This document shows positions 8,379 to 17,650 of a stretch of DNA of 32,855 bases, piece after piece. How positions within the stretch are numbered: position 1 is the stretch's first letter; each line of letters starts with the position of its first letter. This DNA is from an uncultured Pelagibacteraceae bacterium (GTDB taxonomy: Bacteria; Pseudomonadota; Alphaproteobacteria; Pelagibacterales; AG-422-B15), in NCBI GenBank assembly GCA_902590345.1, contig CACIWK010000008.1, positions 1 to 32,855 on the forward strand, read 5' to 3'. The notes beneath the pieces were generated by a model that was not told where the DNA came from, did no database searches, and saw nothing but the letters and a program-made list of their open reading frames with translations. The position numbers and the translations under genes are program-made.

Positions 8379-9594
8379 TATTTAATATTCCTCTAATTTC
8401 TGTCTTAGAAGCTTTATAGGCTGGATATACAGTCGCTATCATTGATATAATTAATGAAAAGAAAATGATTAATATAATTTGAGTCAAATCAATACTGGTT
8501 GGCATTTTATCAAGGTAATAAAACTCGGATGGAAATAAATTTAAATTGAATACTGAATTTAGTAAATTTCTTATTGTATCAATATTTATTGTAAAAAGTA
8601 TTCCAAGAATAGAGCCTATGATAGTTCCACTAAACCCTATAAAAGTACCGACTAGCAAAAATATTCTTAATATTGAACTATCACTACTACCAATTGTTTT
8701 AAGCACTGCTATTTCTCTATTTTTATTTTGCACTAAAATAAACAGACTTGTGACAATATTAAATGCAGCAATTATGATTATAAGTGATAATACAAAGAAC
8801 ATTAACTCACGCTCTGTTGCCAACACTTCCCAAAAAGAACTATTTAGATCAATCCAATCTTTTACTAAATAATCATCATTATAAATTTTAAGTAAATCAC
8901 TCTTAACTTTTTCTAAATCATTGATATCTTTTAAATGTATCTCAATGGTTGATATCTCATTATTGAGACTCAATAGTTTTTGAACATTTGCAAGTGAAGT
9001 AAATGCAAAATTTTTGTCATATTCACTCATACCAGAACTAAATGTGGCCGATACTGTCATTTTGTGAGATCTTGGGATTTGACCTAATGGGGTAGAAATC
9101 ATTGAGGAAGAAGTGACTTTTATTTCGTCACCAGGTAATACACCTAGAGAAAAAGCTAGTTCATCTCCTAATATTATTGAATTAGTAGTTAACAGATTAT
9201 TATTATTTAGATTATTAACAAATTCGTAAAATTTAATGTTCTCATCATTGATCGATTTGATAACTATTCCATTGCTCTTATTAGCTGAACTTACTAAGGC
9301 TTGAATAGATATATTTCTATCAATAAATAATATTTCCTTAATTTCAGAAAGGCTTTGATCATTCTCAAAGTATGGCTCTATATTCTTAATATAAATATGG
9401 CCGTTGAAACCAATAATTCTCTTTTTTAGTTCATCATGAAAACCATTCATTACAGACATCACAATTATTAATGTTGCAACGCCAATACAAATCCCAATAA
9501 ATGAAAGCCATGAAATGACTGATAACAACCCGCCTTTTCTTAGAGGAACCAGGTACCTAAAAGCTATAAATCTCTCAAAATAATTAAATGGCAC
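8371..9594 (-). CDS. lolC: Lipoprotein-releasing system permease, LolC/E family
   Basis: This is the membrane subunit that works with LolD to release lipoproteins to LolA. The 407-residue protein has a first transmembrane helix after FRYLVPLRKGG, a large periplasmic domain of about 200 residues, then three C-terminal helices (the first near FVLSLIIIIAAFNIVTSLF). NREIAVLKTIGSSDSSI is the family's cytoplasmic coupling segment. Only one such permease gene is present here; Alphaproteobacteria often have a single LolC/E protein that would act as a homodimer. The start is GTG at 9594, five bases after proS. The symbol lolC rather than lolE or lolF is conventional. Confidence 0.92.
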   Translation of the reverse strand: MPFNYFERFIAFRYLVPLRKGGLLSVISWLSFIGICIGVATLIIVMSVMNGFHDELKKRIIGFNGHIYIKNIEPYFENDQSLSEIKEILFIDRNISIQALVSSANKSNGIVIKSINDENIKFYEFVNNLNNNNLLTTNSIILGDELAFSLGVLPGDEIKVTSSSMISTPLGQIPRSHKMTVSATFSSGMSEYDKNFAFTSLANVQKLLSLNNEISTIEIHLKDINDLEKVKSDLLKIYNDDYLVKDWIDLNSSFWEVLATERELMFFVLSLIIIIAAFNIVTSLFILVQNKNREIAVLKTIGSSDSSILRIFLLVGTFIGFSGTIIGSILGILFTINIDTIRNLLNSVFNLNLFPSEFYYLDKMPTSIDLTQIILIIFFSLIISMIATVYPAYKASKTEIRGILNNV

Positions 9595-9599
9595 TTTGT

Positions 9600-10925
9600 T
9601 TAATCGTTCATTTCTTTTAGAAACTTATCTAATTTATCTAGGTTAATGAATTCTGTTTCTCCACTTTTTCTATTTTTATACTCTACTAGACCGTCCGACA
9701 CAGCTTTGCTTCCTATTATAATTTGATGTGGTAAACCTATTAAATCCATTCTAGAAAATTTTACTCCTGCGTTATCATTTTTATCATCAAATAAAACTTC
9801 AAATTTATGATTAATTTGATTGTAAACTTTATTAGCAATTGAAGATGTTTCATCGTCTTTTGGTTTCAAGTTTATAACACCAAGTGTAAATGGTGACACT
9901 GCATCAGGCCATATTATTCCACTTTCATCATGGGAGGACTCTATTATAGCGCCCACTAGACGTGAAATTCCTATTCCATATGATCCCATGTGTACCGTTT
10001 TTTCTTTGCCATCAGAGTCTAAAACATTTGCCTTCATTGAATTTGAATATTTTGTTCCAAAATGGAATATGTGACCCACTTCAATTCCTTTTGAATTCAT
10101 TTGTTTTTCCTTATGAACTATTTCATCAAATTTAGCCTTGTCATGTTTCTCATCTGAAGCAGAATAATAACTTTTAAATTTTTCAACAATTGAATTTAGG
10201 TCGTCGTCATAGCTTATGTCAGAAATCTTATTTCCTTCATTTAGTATATTATTATCAAAATAAATATCACTTTCCCCGGTATTAGATATAATTATGAATT
10301 CATGTGAGAGATCTCCTCCAATGGGTCCTGTATCAGCAGCCATAGGTATTGCTTTGAGACCTAATCTTGCAAATGTTTTTAAATAACAAATAAAAAAACG
10401 ATTATAAGTATCTTCTGATGACGCTGCATCAATATCGAAAGAGTAAGCATCTTTCATTAAAAATTCCCTACCTCTCATTACTCCAAATCTTGGCCTTAAT
10501 TCATCTCTAAATTTCCACTGTATATGGTAGAGCATCATTGGAAGCTCTTTATAGGATTTAACATTTCTTCTAAATATATCTGTTATTTGCTCTTCGTTTG
10601 TAGGGCCGTAAAGCATTTCTCTTTCTTGACGATCATTAATTCTTAACATTTCTTTTCCATAATCTTCATATCGTCCACTTTCTTTCCATAAATCTGCGGG
10701 TTGAATAGTTGGCATTAATATTTCATTAACTCCCGCCTTATTCTGTTCATCTCTGACGATATTTTCGATTTTTTTTAAAACCTTTAACCCAAGAGGTAGC
10801 CAAGAGTAAATCCCAGAACTTGATTGACTGATCATACCAGAGCGCAGCATAAGTTTATGAGAAACAATTTCTGCTTCGCTTGGAGACTCTTTTAATACAG
10901 GTAGAAAATAATTAGATAACTTCAT
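9600..10925 (-). CDS. proS: Prolyl-tRNA synthetase, short alphaproteobacterial form
   Basis: ProS charges tRNA(Pro). The 441-residue class II enzyme has motif 1 ([18 protein letters not shown]), motif 2 ([17 protein letters not shown], then LMKDAYSFD) and motif 3 ([16 protein letters not shown]), followed by an anticodon-binding domain. It lacks the roughly 180-residue editing insertion found between motifs 2 and 3 in the 570-residue E. coli type. This is the known condition in Alphaproteobacteria, so clearing of Ala-tRNA(Pro) would need a free-standing editing protein elsewhere. ATG at 10925 overlaps the upstream DUF1467 gene by 14 bases. Confidence 0.96.
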   Translation of the reverse strand: MKLSNYFLPVLKESPSEAEIVSHKLMLRSGMISQSSSGIYSWLPLGLKVLKKIENIVRDEQNKAGVNEILMPTIQPADLWKESGRYEDYGKEMLRINDRQEREMLYGPTNEEQITDIFRRNVKSYKELPMMLYHIQWKFRDELRPRFGVMRGREFLMKDAYSFDIDAASSEDTYNRFFICYLKTFARLGLKAIPMAADTGPIGGDLSHEFIIISNTGESDIYFDNNILNEGNKISDISYDDDLNSIVEKFKSYYSASDEKHDKAKFDEIVHKEKQMNSKGIEVGHIFHFGTKYSNSMKANVLDSDGKEKTVHMGSYGIGISRLVGAIIESSHDESGIIWPDAVSPFTLGVINLKPKDDETSSIANKVYNQINHKFEVLFDDKNDNAGVKFSRMDLIGLPHQIIIGSKAVSDGLVEYKNRKSGETEFINLDKLDKFLKEMND

Positions 10926-11181
10926 TTATGTAAAAAAGCTTTAAGATATACATCAGAAAGCCTTCATTATTTAGAAAACTATATATGATAAACCAGATGA
11001 CTATTGAGACAACTGTTGTAATTAAGAATTTTCTAAATAATTGTGGATTATTAGGCGCTCCAGGATCTTCCCCTTCTATATAGTTTCCTGACCTGCTTTT
11101 TTTTATATTAATTGGGAGTGATATGAAAAAAATTAACCACCAAATTAATAAAAAAATGATAATTGAGCCAGTTATACCCAA
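10912..11181 (-). CDS. DUF1467 family small membrane protein
   Basis: This 89-residue protein of unknown function matches what I know of the alphaproteobacterial DUF1467 family. It has a first transmembrane helix with a WW pair ([15 protein letters not shown]), a cytoplasmic-type loop with [11 protein letters not shown] and an RKFLITT segment, then a second helix ([14 protein letters not shown]). Its position between mce and proS is also typical. The start appears to be TTG at 11181, one base after the mce stop; there is no ATG before the first helix, so coupled initiation is likely. The 3' end overlaps proS by 14 bases. Confidence 0.82.
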   Translation of the reverse strand: MGITGSIIIFLLIWWLIFFISLPINIKKSRSGNYIEGEDPGAPNNPQLFRKFLITTVVSIVIWFIIYSFLNNEGFLMYILKLFYINEVI

Positions 11182-11182
11182 A

Positions 11183-11587
11183 TTATACTTCTTCTAACTC
11201 TATGAGTGTTCCGTTACAGCTTTTTGGATGAAGAAAAACTACTGGTTTACCGTGAGCACCAATTTTTGGTTTACCAGTACCAGTTATTGATACTTCATGA
11301 GTGTTTAATTTTTCTATAGCAGTATTAATGTCATTCACTTCTAGGCAAATATGATGCATTCCACCTTTTGGATTTTTATCAATAAAGTTTTGAATTGGAG
11401 ACCCCTCACCTAGAACCTCTAACAATTCTATTTTTGTATTACCTAAATCTATAAATACTGTTGTTACGCCATGGTCGGGTTGTTCAACAGGCTCAGATAC
11501 CTTTGCGCCAAAAATGTTTTTATATTGTTCAGCAGCTTCTTTTATATTTGGTACCGCAATAGCAATGTGATTTAATTTTCCAATCAT
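11183..11587 (-). CDS. mce: Methylmalonyl-CoA epimerase
   Basis: Mce interconverts (2S)- and (2R)-methylmalonyl-CoA between propionyl-CoA carboxylase and methylmalonyl-CoA mutase. The 134-residue vicinal-oxygen-chelate protein has two beta-alpha-beta-beta-beta modules: LNHIAIAVPNIKEA with the first metal His, QPDHGVTTVF, IELLEVLGEGSPIQNFI, then GGMHHICLEVNDI with the second His and the C-terminal LIELEEV. These are the expected ligand regions. Mutase and carboxylase genes are not in the window. ATG at 11587 lies five bases after the rnj stop. Confidence 0.92.
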   Translation of the reverse strand: MIGKLNHIAIAVPNIKEAAEQYKNIFGAKVSEPVEQPDHGVTTVFIDLGNTKIELLEVLGEGSPIQNFIDKNPKGGMHHICLEVNDINTAIEKLNTHEVSITGTGKPKIGAHGKPVVFLHPKSCNGTLIELEEV

Positions 11588-11592
11588 ACTAA

Positions 11593-13260
11593 TTAAATAT
11601 GAACAATACTTATGTTTGTCAAAGGTTTTTTACGAGTATGCTTGAAAACAAAATTTCGCGATAATGTCTCGAGCTTTTGATATAATTTTTTTTCTTTTTT
11701 TGATAAATTTGTCTTATCCTCAAAAAATTTATAAATTTCCTCTTCTAATAAATATACCATCTCATCATTCTCATATTCTTGATCGCTTACTATGCCACTG
11801 CTAATAATCAATGGGTTTTCTTTTAAATTCATTTTTTGATCAATTATACATGTAACATTCAAAACGCCGTTGTAAGCCATTCTTTTTCTATCTTTAATAT
11901 GACTGCTTTCACTTTTTACTAATCTATTTCCATCAAAGTACTGTCTGCCAGAGTCACACTGATCAACCACGTATGGCGATCCAGGAGCAATTTGCAATAT
12001 ATCTCCATTAGAAATTAGCATTGGGAACTTTACACCCATTTCCTTCGCAAGATTTGAATGTCTTTTTAAGTGTCTGTGTTCACCGTGAACTGGAACTGAA
12101 ATTGCGGGTTTAATATTTTCATACATATCAACCATTTCATCTAAACATGGATGACCCGAGACATGTATATTTTCATCATACTCAGTTATAACATTTGCAC
12201 CTAACTCTGAGAGTCGATTAAACAATTGGTAAATTTTCTTTTCATTGCCAGGTATTATTTTTGATGAAAAAATAATGGTATCATCTAAGTCAATATCAAC
12301 ATGAGGGAAATCTTGATTTGCAATTCGCATCATTGCACCCCTTGGTTCGCCTTGACTGCCTGTACAAAGGTACAAAACTTCTTCCCTCTTTTTTTTAACT
12401 GCTTCCTTTTCAGATAATATAACATCTATATCATTAAGAATACCATTTTGCCTTGCGACACTTATCATGCGATGCATAGACCTGCCTAATACGACTAACG
12501 ATCTATTTGCTTCCTTTGCAGCGTGAGCAATTGTTTCAAGTCTTGCTACATTTGAAGCAAAAGATGTTACAAAAACTCTATTCTTTACCCCTTTTATAAC
12601 TTCAGTTAAATTATTTTTAACTTCTGATTCTGATCCGGATCTCCCTTTTGTTAAGACGTTTGTTGAATCGCAAACCATTGCAAGAATATCTTTTGTGTTT
12701 GATTTGAGTTCGTTAAAGTCAATAGCTTTTCCTACAACTGGATCATCATCAATTTTCCAGTCACCAGTATGATATATATTCCCTAGCTTTGTTTTTATGA
12801 TAAGTGAATTTGGCTCTGGTATTGAGTGCGTCAGAGTTTGAAATTTTATTTCAAAGGGTTTTATTTGTATTTCAGAAGACAGATCTATTACATTCAAATA
12901 ACCTTCATGATCTAATCCTCTTTCTTCAAATTTTAGTCTTATTATTGAAGCTGTAAATGGAGTAGCATAAATAGGACATTTTAAATCTGGCCATAGATAT
13001 GCAAGACCTCCAACATGATCTTCATGAGCATGAGTTATTATAATTCCTGATAAATTATCTTTTCTTTCCTTTATAAAATCATGATCAGGTAAAATGATGT
13101 CTACACCTGGTGTGGTCTCATCCCCAAATGTGATGCCAACATCAACAATTAGCCATTTCATGTCATCAATCTCTTTACCGTATCCATAGAGATTCATGTT
13201 CATCCCAATTTCACCAGTGCCTCCTAAAGGCAGAAATACTAATCTATCACCTTTGCTCAT
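11593..13260 (-). CDS. rnj: Ribonuclease J
   Basis: RNase J is a metallo-beta-lactamase/beta-CASP ribonuclease with 5'-3' exo- and endonuclease activity in RNA maturation and decay. The 555-residue protein has the N-terminal LGGTGEIGMN, the zinc-binding HAHEDH at residues 77-82, THSIPEPNS and the HTGDWKID motif. The beta-CASP region carries CDSTNV, VFVTSFASN, LCTGSQGEPRGAM and VSGHPC, followed by PVHGEHRHLKRH. Length is normal. ATG at 13260 overlaps the coaX stop as ATGA. Its place between coaX and mce is the usual alphaproteobacterial location. Confidence 0.95.
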   Translation of the reverse strand: MSKGDRLVFLPLGGTGEIGMNMNLYGYGKEIDDMKWLIVDVGITFGDETTPGVDIILPDHDFIKERKDNLSGIIITHAHEDHVGGLAYLWPDLKCPIYATPFTASIIRLKFEERGLDHEGYLNVIDLSSEIQIKPFEIKFQTLTHSIPEPNSLIIKTKLGNIYHTGDWKIDDDPVVGKAIDFNELKSNTKDILAMVCDSTNVLTKGRSGSESEVKNNLTEVIKGVKNRVFVTSFASNVARLETIAHAAKEANRSLVVLGRSMHRMISVARQNGILNDIDVILSEKEAVKKKREEVLYLCTGSQGEPRGAMMRIANQDFPHVDIDLDDTIIFSSKIIPGNEKKIYQLFNRLSELGANVITEYDENIHVSGHPCLDEMVDMYENIKPAISVPVHGEHRHLKRHSNLAKEMGVKFPMLISNGDILQIAPGSPYVVDQCDSGRQYFDGNRLVKSESSHIKDRKRMAYNGVLNVTCIIDQKMNLKENPLIISSGIVSDQEYENDEMVYLLEEEIYKFFEDKTNLSKKEKKLYQKLETLSRNFVFKHTRKKPLTNISIVHI

Positions 13261-14012
13261 TGTAATTTATTGCTTACGATTAAAAGACCTTCAAGAGTAA
13301 GATCTCTCTCGAAATAGTTAATGCATTTAAGGTCATTTTCAAATAGTTTTGACAAACCTCCAGTTGCTATAGCTTTTGCATTAAAGCACTCGTGAGAAGT
13401 TTTTAATCTCTCAATCAAGCCCTCGATTAAACTAATATAACCCCAATAAATACCCGATTCCATTGCGGCAATTGTATGTTTACCAATTAATGTTTCAGGC
13501 TTTTTAAAAGTTATAAGTGGCAATAGAGCTGCACCATCTGACAGTGATTTTATTGATAAGTTGACACCAGGACAAATTAACCCTCCAGAATATGCACCGC
13601 TCTTATCTACAACATCTAAAGTAGTGGCTGTCCCAAAATCTACAATTATGAAAGGAGGTTCATACTTATCTATAGCCGCTATTGAGTTTATGATCCTGTC
13701 ATCTCCAACTTCAGCTGGGTTGATGACATTGAATTTTATAAATGCATCTAAGTCAGAAGTATTTAGTTCTCTAATTGATAAATTTTCAAAATTTTTTGAG
13801 ATCAAAATTCGTAAATTTTTTTGAGCTTGTGGTACAACACCCGAAATTAAAACATATTCTACATTAGCTAAAAAAATGCATAGATTTTTCAACATATCAT
13901 CTGGTGAACTTATAACTGTGTTAGTTTCAAATCGTACTTGATCAATTAATCTCGAATTGTCATATTTCCCCATTAATACATTTGTATTTCCTATATCAAC
14001 TAAAACCTTCAT
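13257..14012 (-). CDS. coaX: Type III pantothenate kinase
   Basis: CoaX phosphorylates pantothenate, the first step of coenzyme A synthesis; this type is not feedback inhibited by CoA. The 251-residue protein has the ASKHA-fold phosphate motif VDIGNTNVLMG at the start, GDDRIINSIAA in the middle and VDFGTATTLDVVD with GGLICPGV, which carry the catalytic Asp and pantothenate contacts, then ATGGLSKLF. ATG at 14012 lies two bases after the birA stop. The TGA stop overlaps rnj by 4 bases. Confidence 0.95.
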   Translation of the reverse strand: MKVLVDIGNTNVLMGKYDNSRLIDQVRFETNTVISSPDDMLKNLCIFLANVEYVLISGVVPQAQKNLRILISKNFENLSIRELNTSDLDAFIKFNVINPAEVGDDRIINSIAAIDKYEPPFIIVDFGTATTLDVVDKSGAYSGGLICPGVNLSIKSLSDGAALLPLITFKKPETLIGKHTIAAMESGIYWGYISLIEGLIERLKTSHECFNAKAIATGGLSKLFENDLKCINYFERDLTLEGLLIVSNKLQ

Positions 14013-14014
14013 GA

Positions 14015-14755
14015 TTAATAACTAAATGACAGTTCTCCTGAATTGAATTTCTTAAGCTCTCCATTCACTTTAATTAGAATCTCAAATGTATCGGTTATAT
14101 CATCTAATATACCTTCAAATTCAATATTATTTTGTAAAAAACGAACCCGATCTCGCATTTTCCAGCAATTATTTTTATATGACTCAATTAAAACTGAGAT
14201 ATTATCACTGTTAAGAATATTTAAGTAATTATTGATATTGGTGTCTAATGTTCCAAGTATATCTTTTGGCATAACCTCATTTTCAATTATAGATTTTATA
14301 GAGATAGTTTTATGATTATTTATATTTGGTGAATTTTTTAAATTAATACCAACTCCAATTATTGAAAAACTCGCACTTTCACCTAGTGAATTTTCTATTA
14401 ATATACCAGCTAATTTTGCATCATTGTATAGTATGTCGTTTGGCCATTTAATTTTTAAAAGGGCATTATTGGGTAAAAAATTTTTAATTGCATCATATAC
14501 CGACAAAGAACTTATACATGAGATAAATGGTATCTTTCTGTGATCCAAGTTAATTGGCAAGACGTATGAGCCGTAAAAATTACCTACCTCTGAAACCCAT
14601 TTATTGTTATTTCTACCTTTGCCTGAAGTTTGTCTATTTGCTATAATCCAGGTTGCTTTATTTATTTTGTCATTTTCAATTAATCTTTTAGCTTCTACAT
14701 TCGTGCTATCGATTACTTCATAATAAATAACCTCTGATTGAATTCGATCTAACAT
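14015..14755 (-). CDS. birA: Biotin-[acetyl-CoA-carboxylase] ligase without DNA-binding domain
   Basis: This enzyme activates biotin as biotinyl-AMP and attaches it to carboxyl-carrier proteins such as AccB. At 246 residues it lacks the N-terminal helix-turn-helix of the E. coli type and should not act as a repressor. Motifs: DSTNVEAKRL near residue 16, the biotinyl-AMP loop RQTSGKGRNNNKW (41-53) followed by GNFYGSYVL, and KWPNDILYNDAKLAGILIE near residue 102. The glycine-rich loop reads GKGRNNNKW where many family members have GRGRxGRxW. ATG overlaps the nuoN stop by one base (TAATG). Confidence 0.93.
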   Translation of the reverse strand: MLDRIQSEVIYYEVIDSTNVEAKRLIENDKINKATWIIANRQTSGKGRNNNKWVSEVGNFYGSYVLPINLDHRKIPFISCISSLSVYDAIKNFLPNNALLKIKWPNDILYNDAKLAGILIENSLGESASFSIIGVGINLKNSPNINNHKTISIKSIIENEVMPKDILGTLDTNINNYLNILNSDNISVLIESYKNNCWKMRDRVRFLQNNIEFEGILDDITDTFEILIKVNGELKKFNSGELSFSY

Positions 14756-16164
14756 TAAATAATTGATTGAATAGCATATTCAGAAATATTTATTACTGGC
14801 GATGGATAAATAAAGAAAATAATAATTAGTATTGATGAAGGATAATAAAGCAGATTAAGTGATTTAATACTTGATCCATCAAATTCTTCTTTAGGTTCAT
14901 CAAAATACATTATCTTAACAATCCTTAAATAATAAAATGCACTGATAACACTTGCTACGACGCCAATGATTGCGAGAAAAAACATTTCAGACTCAATAGC
15001 TGCAACAAAAATATAAAATTTAGCAAAAAAGCCAGCTAGAGGAGGGATGCCAGCTAAAGAAAACATAATCAAGGCAATTAGCATGGACCTTAAAGGATGA
15101 TTTTTATGCATTCCAGATAAATCTGAAATATTTTCAAAATATCCATCGTTTCTTTTTAAAGACAGTAAAAAAGCAAACACAGCAATATTCATAATTAAAT
15201 AAATCATTAAATATATTAATAATGACCTTAACCCCTCATCTGTAAAACAGGCCACACCTATTAAAGCGTATCCAATATGGCCTATTGAACTATACGCCAT
15301 TAGTCTTTTTAAATTAGTTTGAGCAATGGCAGCAAAGGCAGCGAGTATCATCGATGCGATTGATATGAAAAAAATAATTTGTTGCCAGTCAATATAAATC
15401 TCACCAAATGAATTGAATAAGAATCTAACAAGTAAACCCATTGCAGCAATTTTTGGAGCAAGGGCAAAGAATCCTGTAATCGGAGTCGGTGCTCCTTGAT
15501 AAACGTCAGGAGTCCACATATGGAAAGGAACTGCTGACACTTTAAAAGCTAGTCCTGCCAATACAAAAACTATACCAATAATTAAACCCAGACTTTCGGG
15601 GTTAATATTTACAGCGATTAGATTAAAGTTTGTATTTCCTGAAAATCCATAAATATATGAAATTCCAAAGAGTAATAAGCCTGAGGAAAGAGCTCCGAGA
15701 ATAAAATATTTAATTCCTGCTTCTGATGACAATAAGCTGTTTCTGTTCAAAGACGCAAGAACATAAAGGCTTAATGATTGAAGCTCTAATCCTATAAACA
15801 TTGCAAGCAAATCATTTGCTGAAACCATCACCATCATACCTATGGTTGAGAAAATTATTAAAATTGGAAATTCATAAATATTTATATTTAGGTCATCTTT
15901 ACTTGATACAAACATAATCAATGAAGCAATGGAGCCGATTAGTATCATAATTTTTAGTACTAGTGAAAATTCATCTACGACAAAACTATTTAGAAAGGCT
16001 GACTGAAAGGGTTGATTTAAAATTAAGATAACTGTGACTAAAAGTGAAAATATAGCAAGTAAATTAATAAGCTTTATATTTTTCAAAAACAAGCCAGTCA
16101 CTAACAAAACTGTTGCAACTATAAATAAAAATAATTCGGGTAATATGTATACTAAACTTTGCAT
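14755..16164 (-). CDS. nuoN: NADH-quinone oxidoreductase subunit N
   Basis: NuoN is one of the three antiporter-like proton-channel subunits of the complex I membrane arm. The 469-residue protein is a multi-helix membrane protein containing LGLELQSLSLYVLA with the conserved first-half Glu, FKVSAVPFHMWTPDVYQG, TPITGFFALAPK and LKRLMAYSSIGHIGYALIG, all diagnostic of the family. The TPITGF-type motif and its position last in the nuo operon separate it from NuoM and NuoL. One base separates it from nuoM. Confidence 0.95.
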   Translation of the reverse strand: MQSLVYILPELFLFIVATVLLVTGLFLKNIKLINLLAIFSLLVTVILILNQPFQSAFLNSFVVDEFSLVLKIMILIGSIASLIMFVSSKDDLNINIYEFPILIIFSTIGMMVMVSANDLLAMFIGLELQSLSLYVLASLNRNSLLSSEAGIKYFILGALSSGLLLFGISYIYGFSGNTNFNLIAVNINPESLGLIIGIVFVLAGLAFKVSAVPFHMWTPDVYQGAPTPITGFFALAPKIAAMGLLVRFLFNSFGEIYIDWQQIIFFISIASMILAAFAAIAQTNLKRLMAYSSIGHIGYALIGVACFTDEGLRSLLIYLMIYLIMNIAVFAFLLSLKRNDGYFENISDLSGMHKNHPLRSMLIALIMFSLAGIPPLAGFFAKFYIFVAAIESEMFFLAIIGVVASVISAFYYLRIVKIMYFDEPKEEFDGSSIKSLNLLYYPSSILIIIFFIYPSPVINISEYAIQSII

Positions 16165-16165
16165 T

Positions 16166-17647
16166 TTAATCTAATTTCATTTTAATTTGATTTACAATTT
16201 TTTCTGTTGAAGGTTCAATTATATTTATGATTGGTTTCGGATATAAGCCTATGAATATTGTAAGGATAATTAAGGGAAGAAAAATAATTATCTCTCTTCT
16301 TGTTAAGTCAAACATTTCAGATAGATCATCTTTAATTAAAGCACCAAATATTATTCTTCTATAAAGCCATAATGAATATGTGGCTGCCAATACAACGCCT
16401 GTAGTCGCAAATATTGCGAAATATGTATTTATCGAAAATATAGAAAGAAGTACTAAAAACTCGCCAACAAAACCACTTGTTCCAGGCAAGCCAAGGCTGG
16501 CTAATATAAAAATCATAAATGAAAATGAATAAAAAGGCATTTTACTAACTAAGCCTCCATATCTTGCGATTTCTCTTGTATGTAGACGATCATATACTAC
16601 GCCAACACATAAAAATAATGCAGCAGAAACAATGCCATGACTTATCATTTGAATGATGCCACCTTCTATTCCTTGCACAGTAAATGTAAATATTCCTAAT
16701 GTTACAAATCCCATATGAGCAACTGATGAATAAGCAATCAGTTTTTTCATATCTTCTTGCACTAATGCGATTAGAGAAGTCACTATTATTGCTATGACAC
16801 TAAGAGAAAAAATAAATGGCGCAAAAAATTCTGATGCATCCGGAAAAAAACCAATAGAAAATCTTATAAAGCCATACCCAGCCATTTTTAATAGAACGCC
16901 CGCAAGTATAACTGAACCAGCTGTTGGCGCTTCTACGTGAGCATCTGGTAGCCAAGTATGAAAAGGCCACATAGGTATCTTGACCATGAAAGAAGTAAAA
17001 AATGCGGTCCACAATATTAATTGTTCGTTTGTAGTAAAATTATACACCAAGAGTGTTTCAACATCAGTTGTGCCTGTAGAAATGAAAATATAAATTATTG
17101 CAAGTAGCATAAATACTGAGCCCGCAAGTGTATAAAGAAAAAATTTGAAAGTTGAATAAACCCTTCTTTCTCCACCCCATATCCCAATGATTAAAAACAT
17201 TGGAATTAAACCTCCTTCAAAAAAAAGATAAAATAGGACAAGATCAAGTGAGCAGAAAACCCCAATCATAAAAGTTTCTAAAGCTAAAAATGAAATTAAA
17301 TATTCTTTTACAGAAAATTTAATGCTCTCATAGCTTGCAAGTATGCAAATAGGTACAAGCATTGTTGTCAGTATTACAAATAAAATTGAAACTCCATCTA
17401 TACCTAAATGATAACTGATACCACTTTCTATCCATGCGTATTTTTCTACAAATTGAAAATCTGGATTATTTAAGTCAAATGAAAAAAGTAACGATAGTGA
17501 TATAATAAAATTTAAAAAAGTGATCCATAAGGCGGTGTGTTTTAAGTTTTGCGAGCTTTGGTCATCATTATTTCTAATCAATAACATAAAAAATATACCA
17601 ACGACCGGTATAAAGATTAAAATACTTAAGATTGGAATTTCACTCAT
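16166..17647 (-). CDS. nuoM: NADH-quinone oxidoreductase subunit M
   Basis: NuoM is an antiporter-like subunit of the complex I membrane arm, one of the proton pathways. The 493-residue polytopic protein shows YHLGIDGVSILFVILTT, FYLFFEGGLIPMFLIIGIWGG with the key Glu, KIPMWPFHTWLPDAHVEAPT with LAGVLLKMAGYG, and MKKLIAYSSVAHMGFV. Length is typical. Gaps to nuoL (3 bases) and nuoN (1 base) indicate one transcript. Confidence 0.96.
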   Translation of the reverse strand: MSEIPILSILIFIPVVGIFFMLLIRNNDDQSSQNLKHTALWITFLNFIISLSLLFSFDLNNPDFQFVEKYAWIESGISYHLGIDGVSILFVILTTMLVPICILASYESIKFSVKEYLISFLALETFMIGVFCSLDLVLFYLFFEGGLIPMFLIIGIWGGERRVYSTFKFFLYTLAGSVFMLLAIIYIFISTGTTDVETLLVYNFTTNEQLILWTAFFTSFMVKIPMWPFHTWLPDAHVEAPTAGSVILAGVLLKMAGYGFIRFSIGFFPDASEFFAPFIFSLSVIAIIVTSLIALVQEDMKKLIAYSSVAHMGFVTLGIFTFTVQGIEGGIIQMISHGIVSAALFLCVGVVYDRLHTREIARYGGLVSKMPFYSFSFMIFILASLGLPGTSGFVGEFLVLLSIFSINTYFAIFATTGVVLAATYSLWLYRRIIFGALIKDDLSEMFDLTRREIIIFLPLIILTIFIGLYPKPIINIIEPSTEKIVNQIKMKLD

Positions 17648-17650
17648 TGT

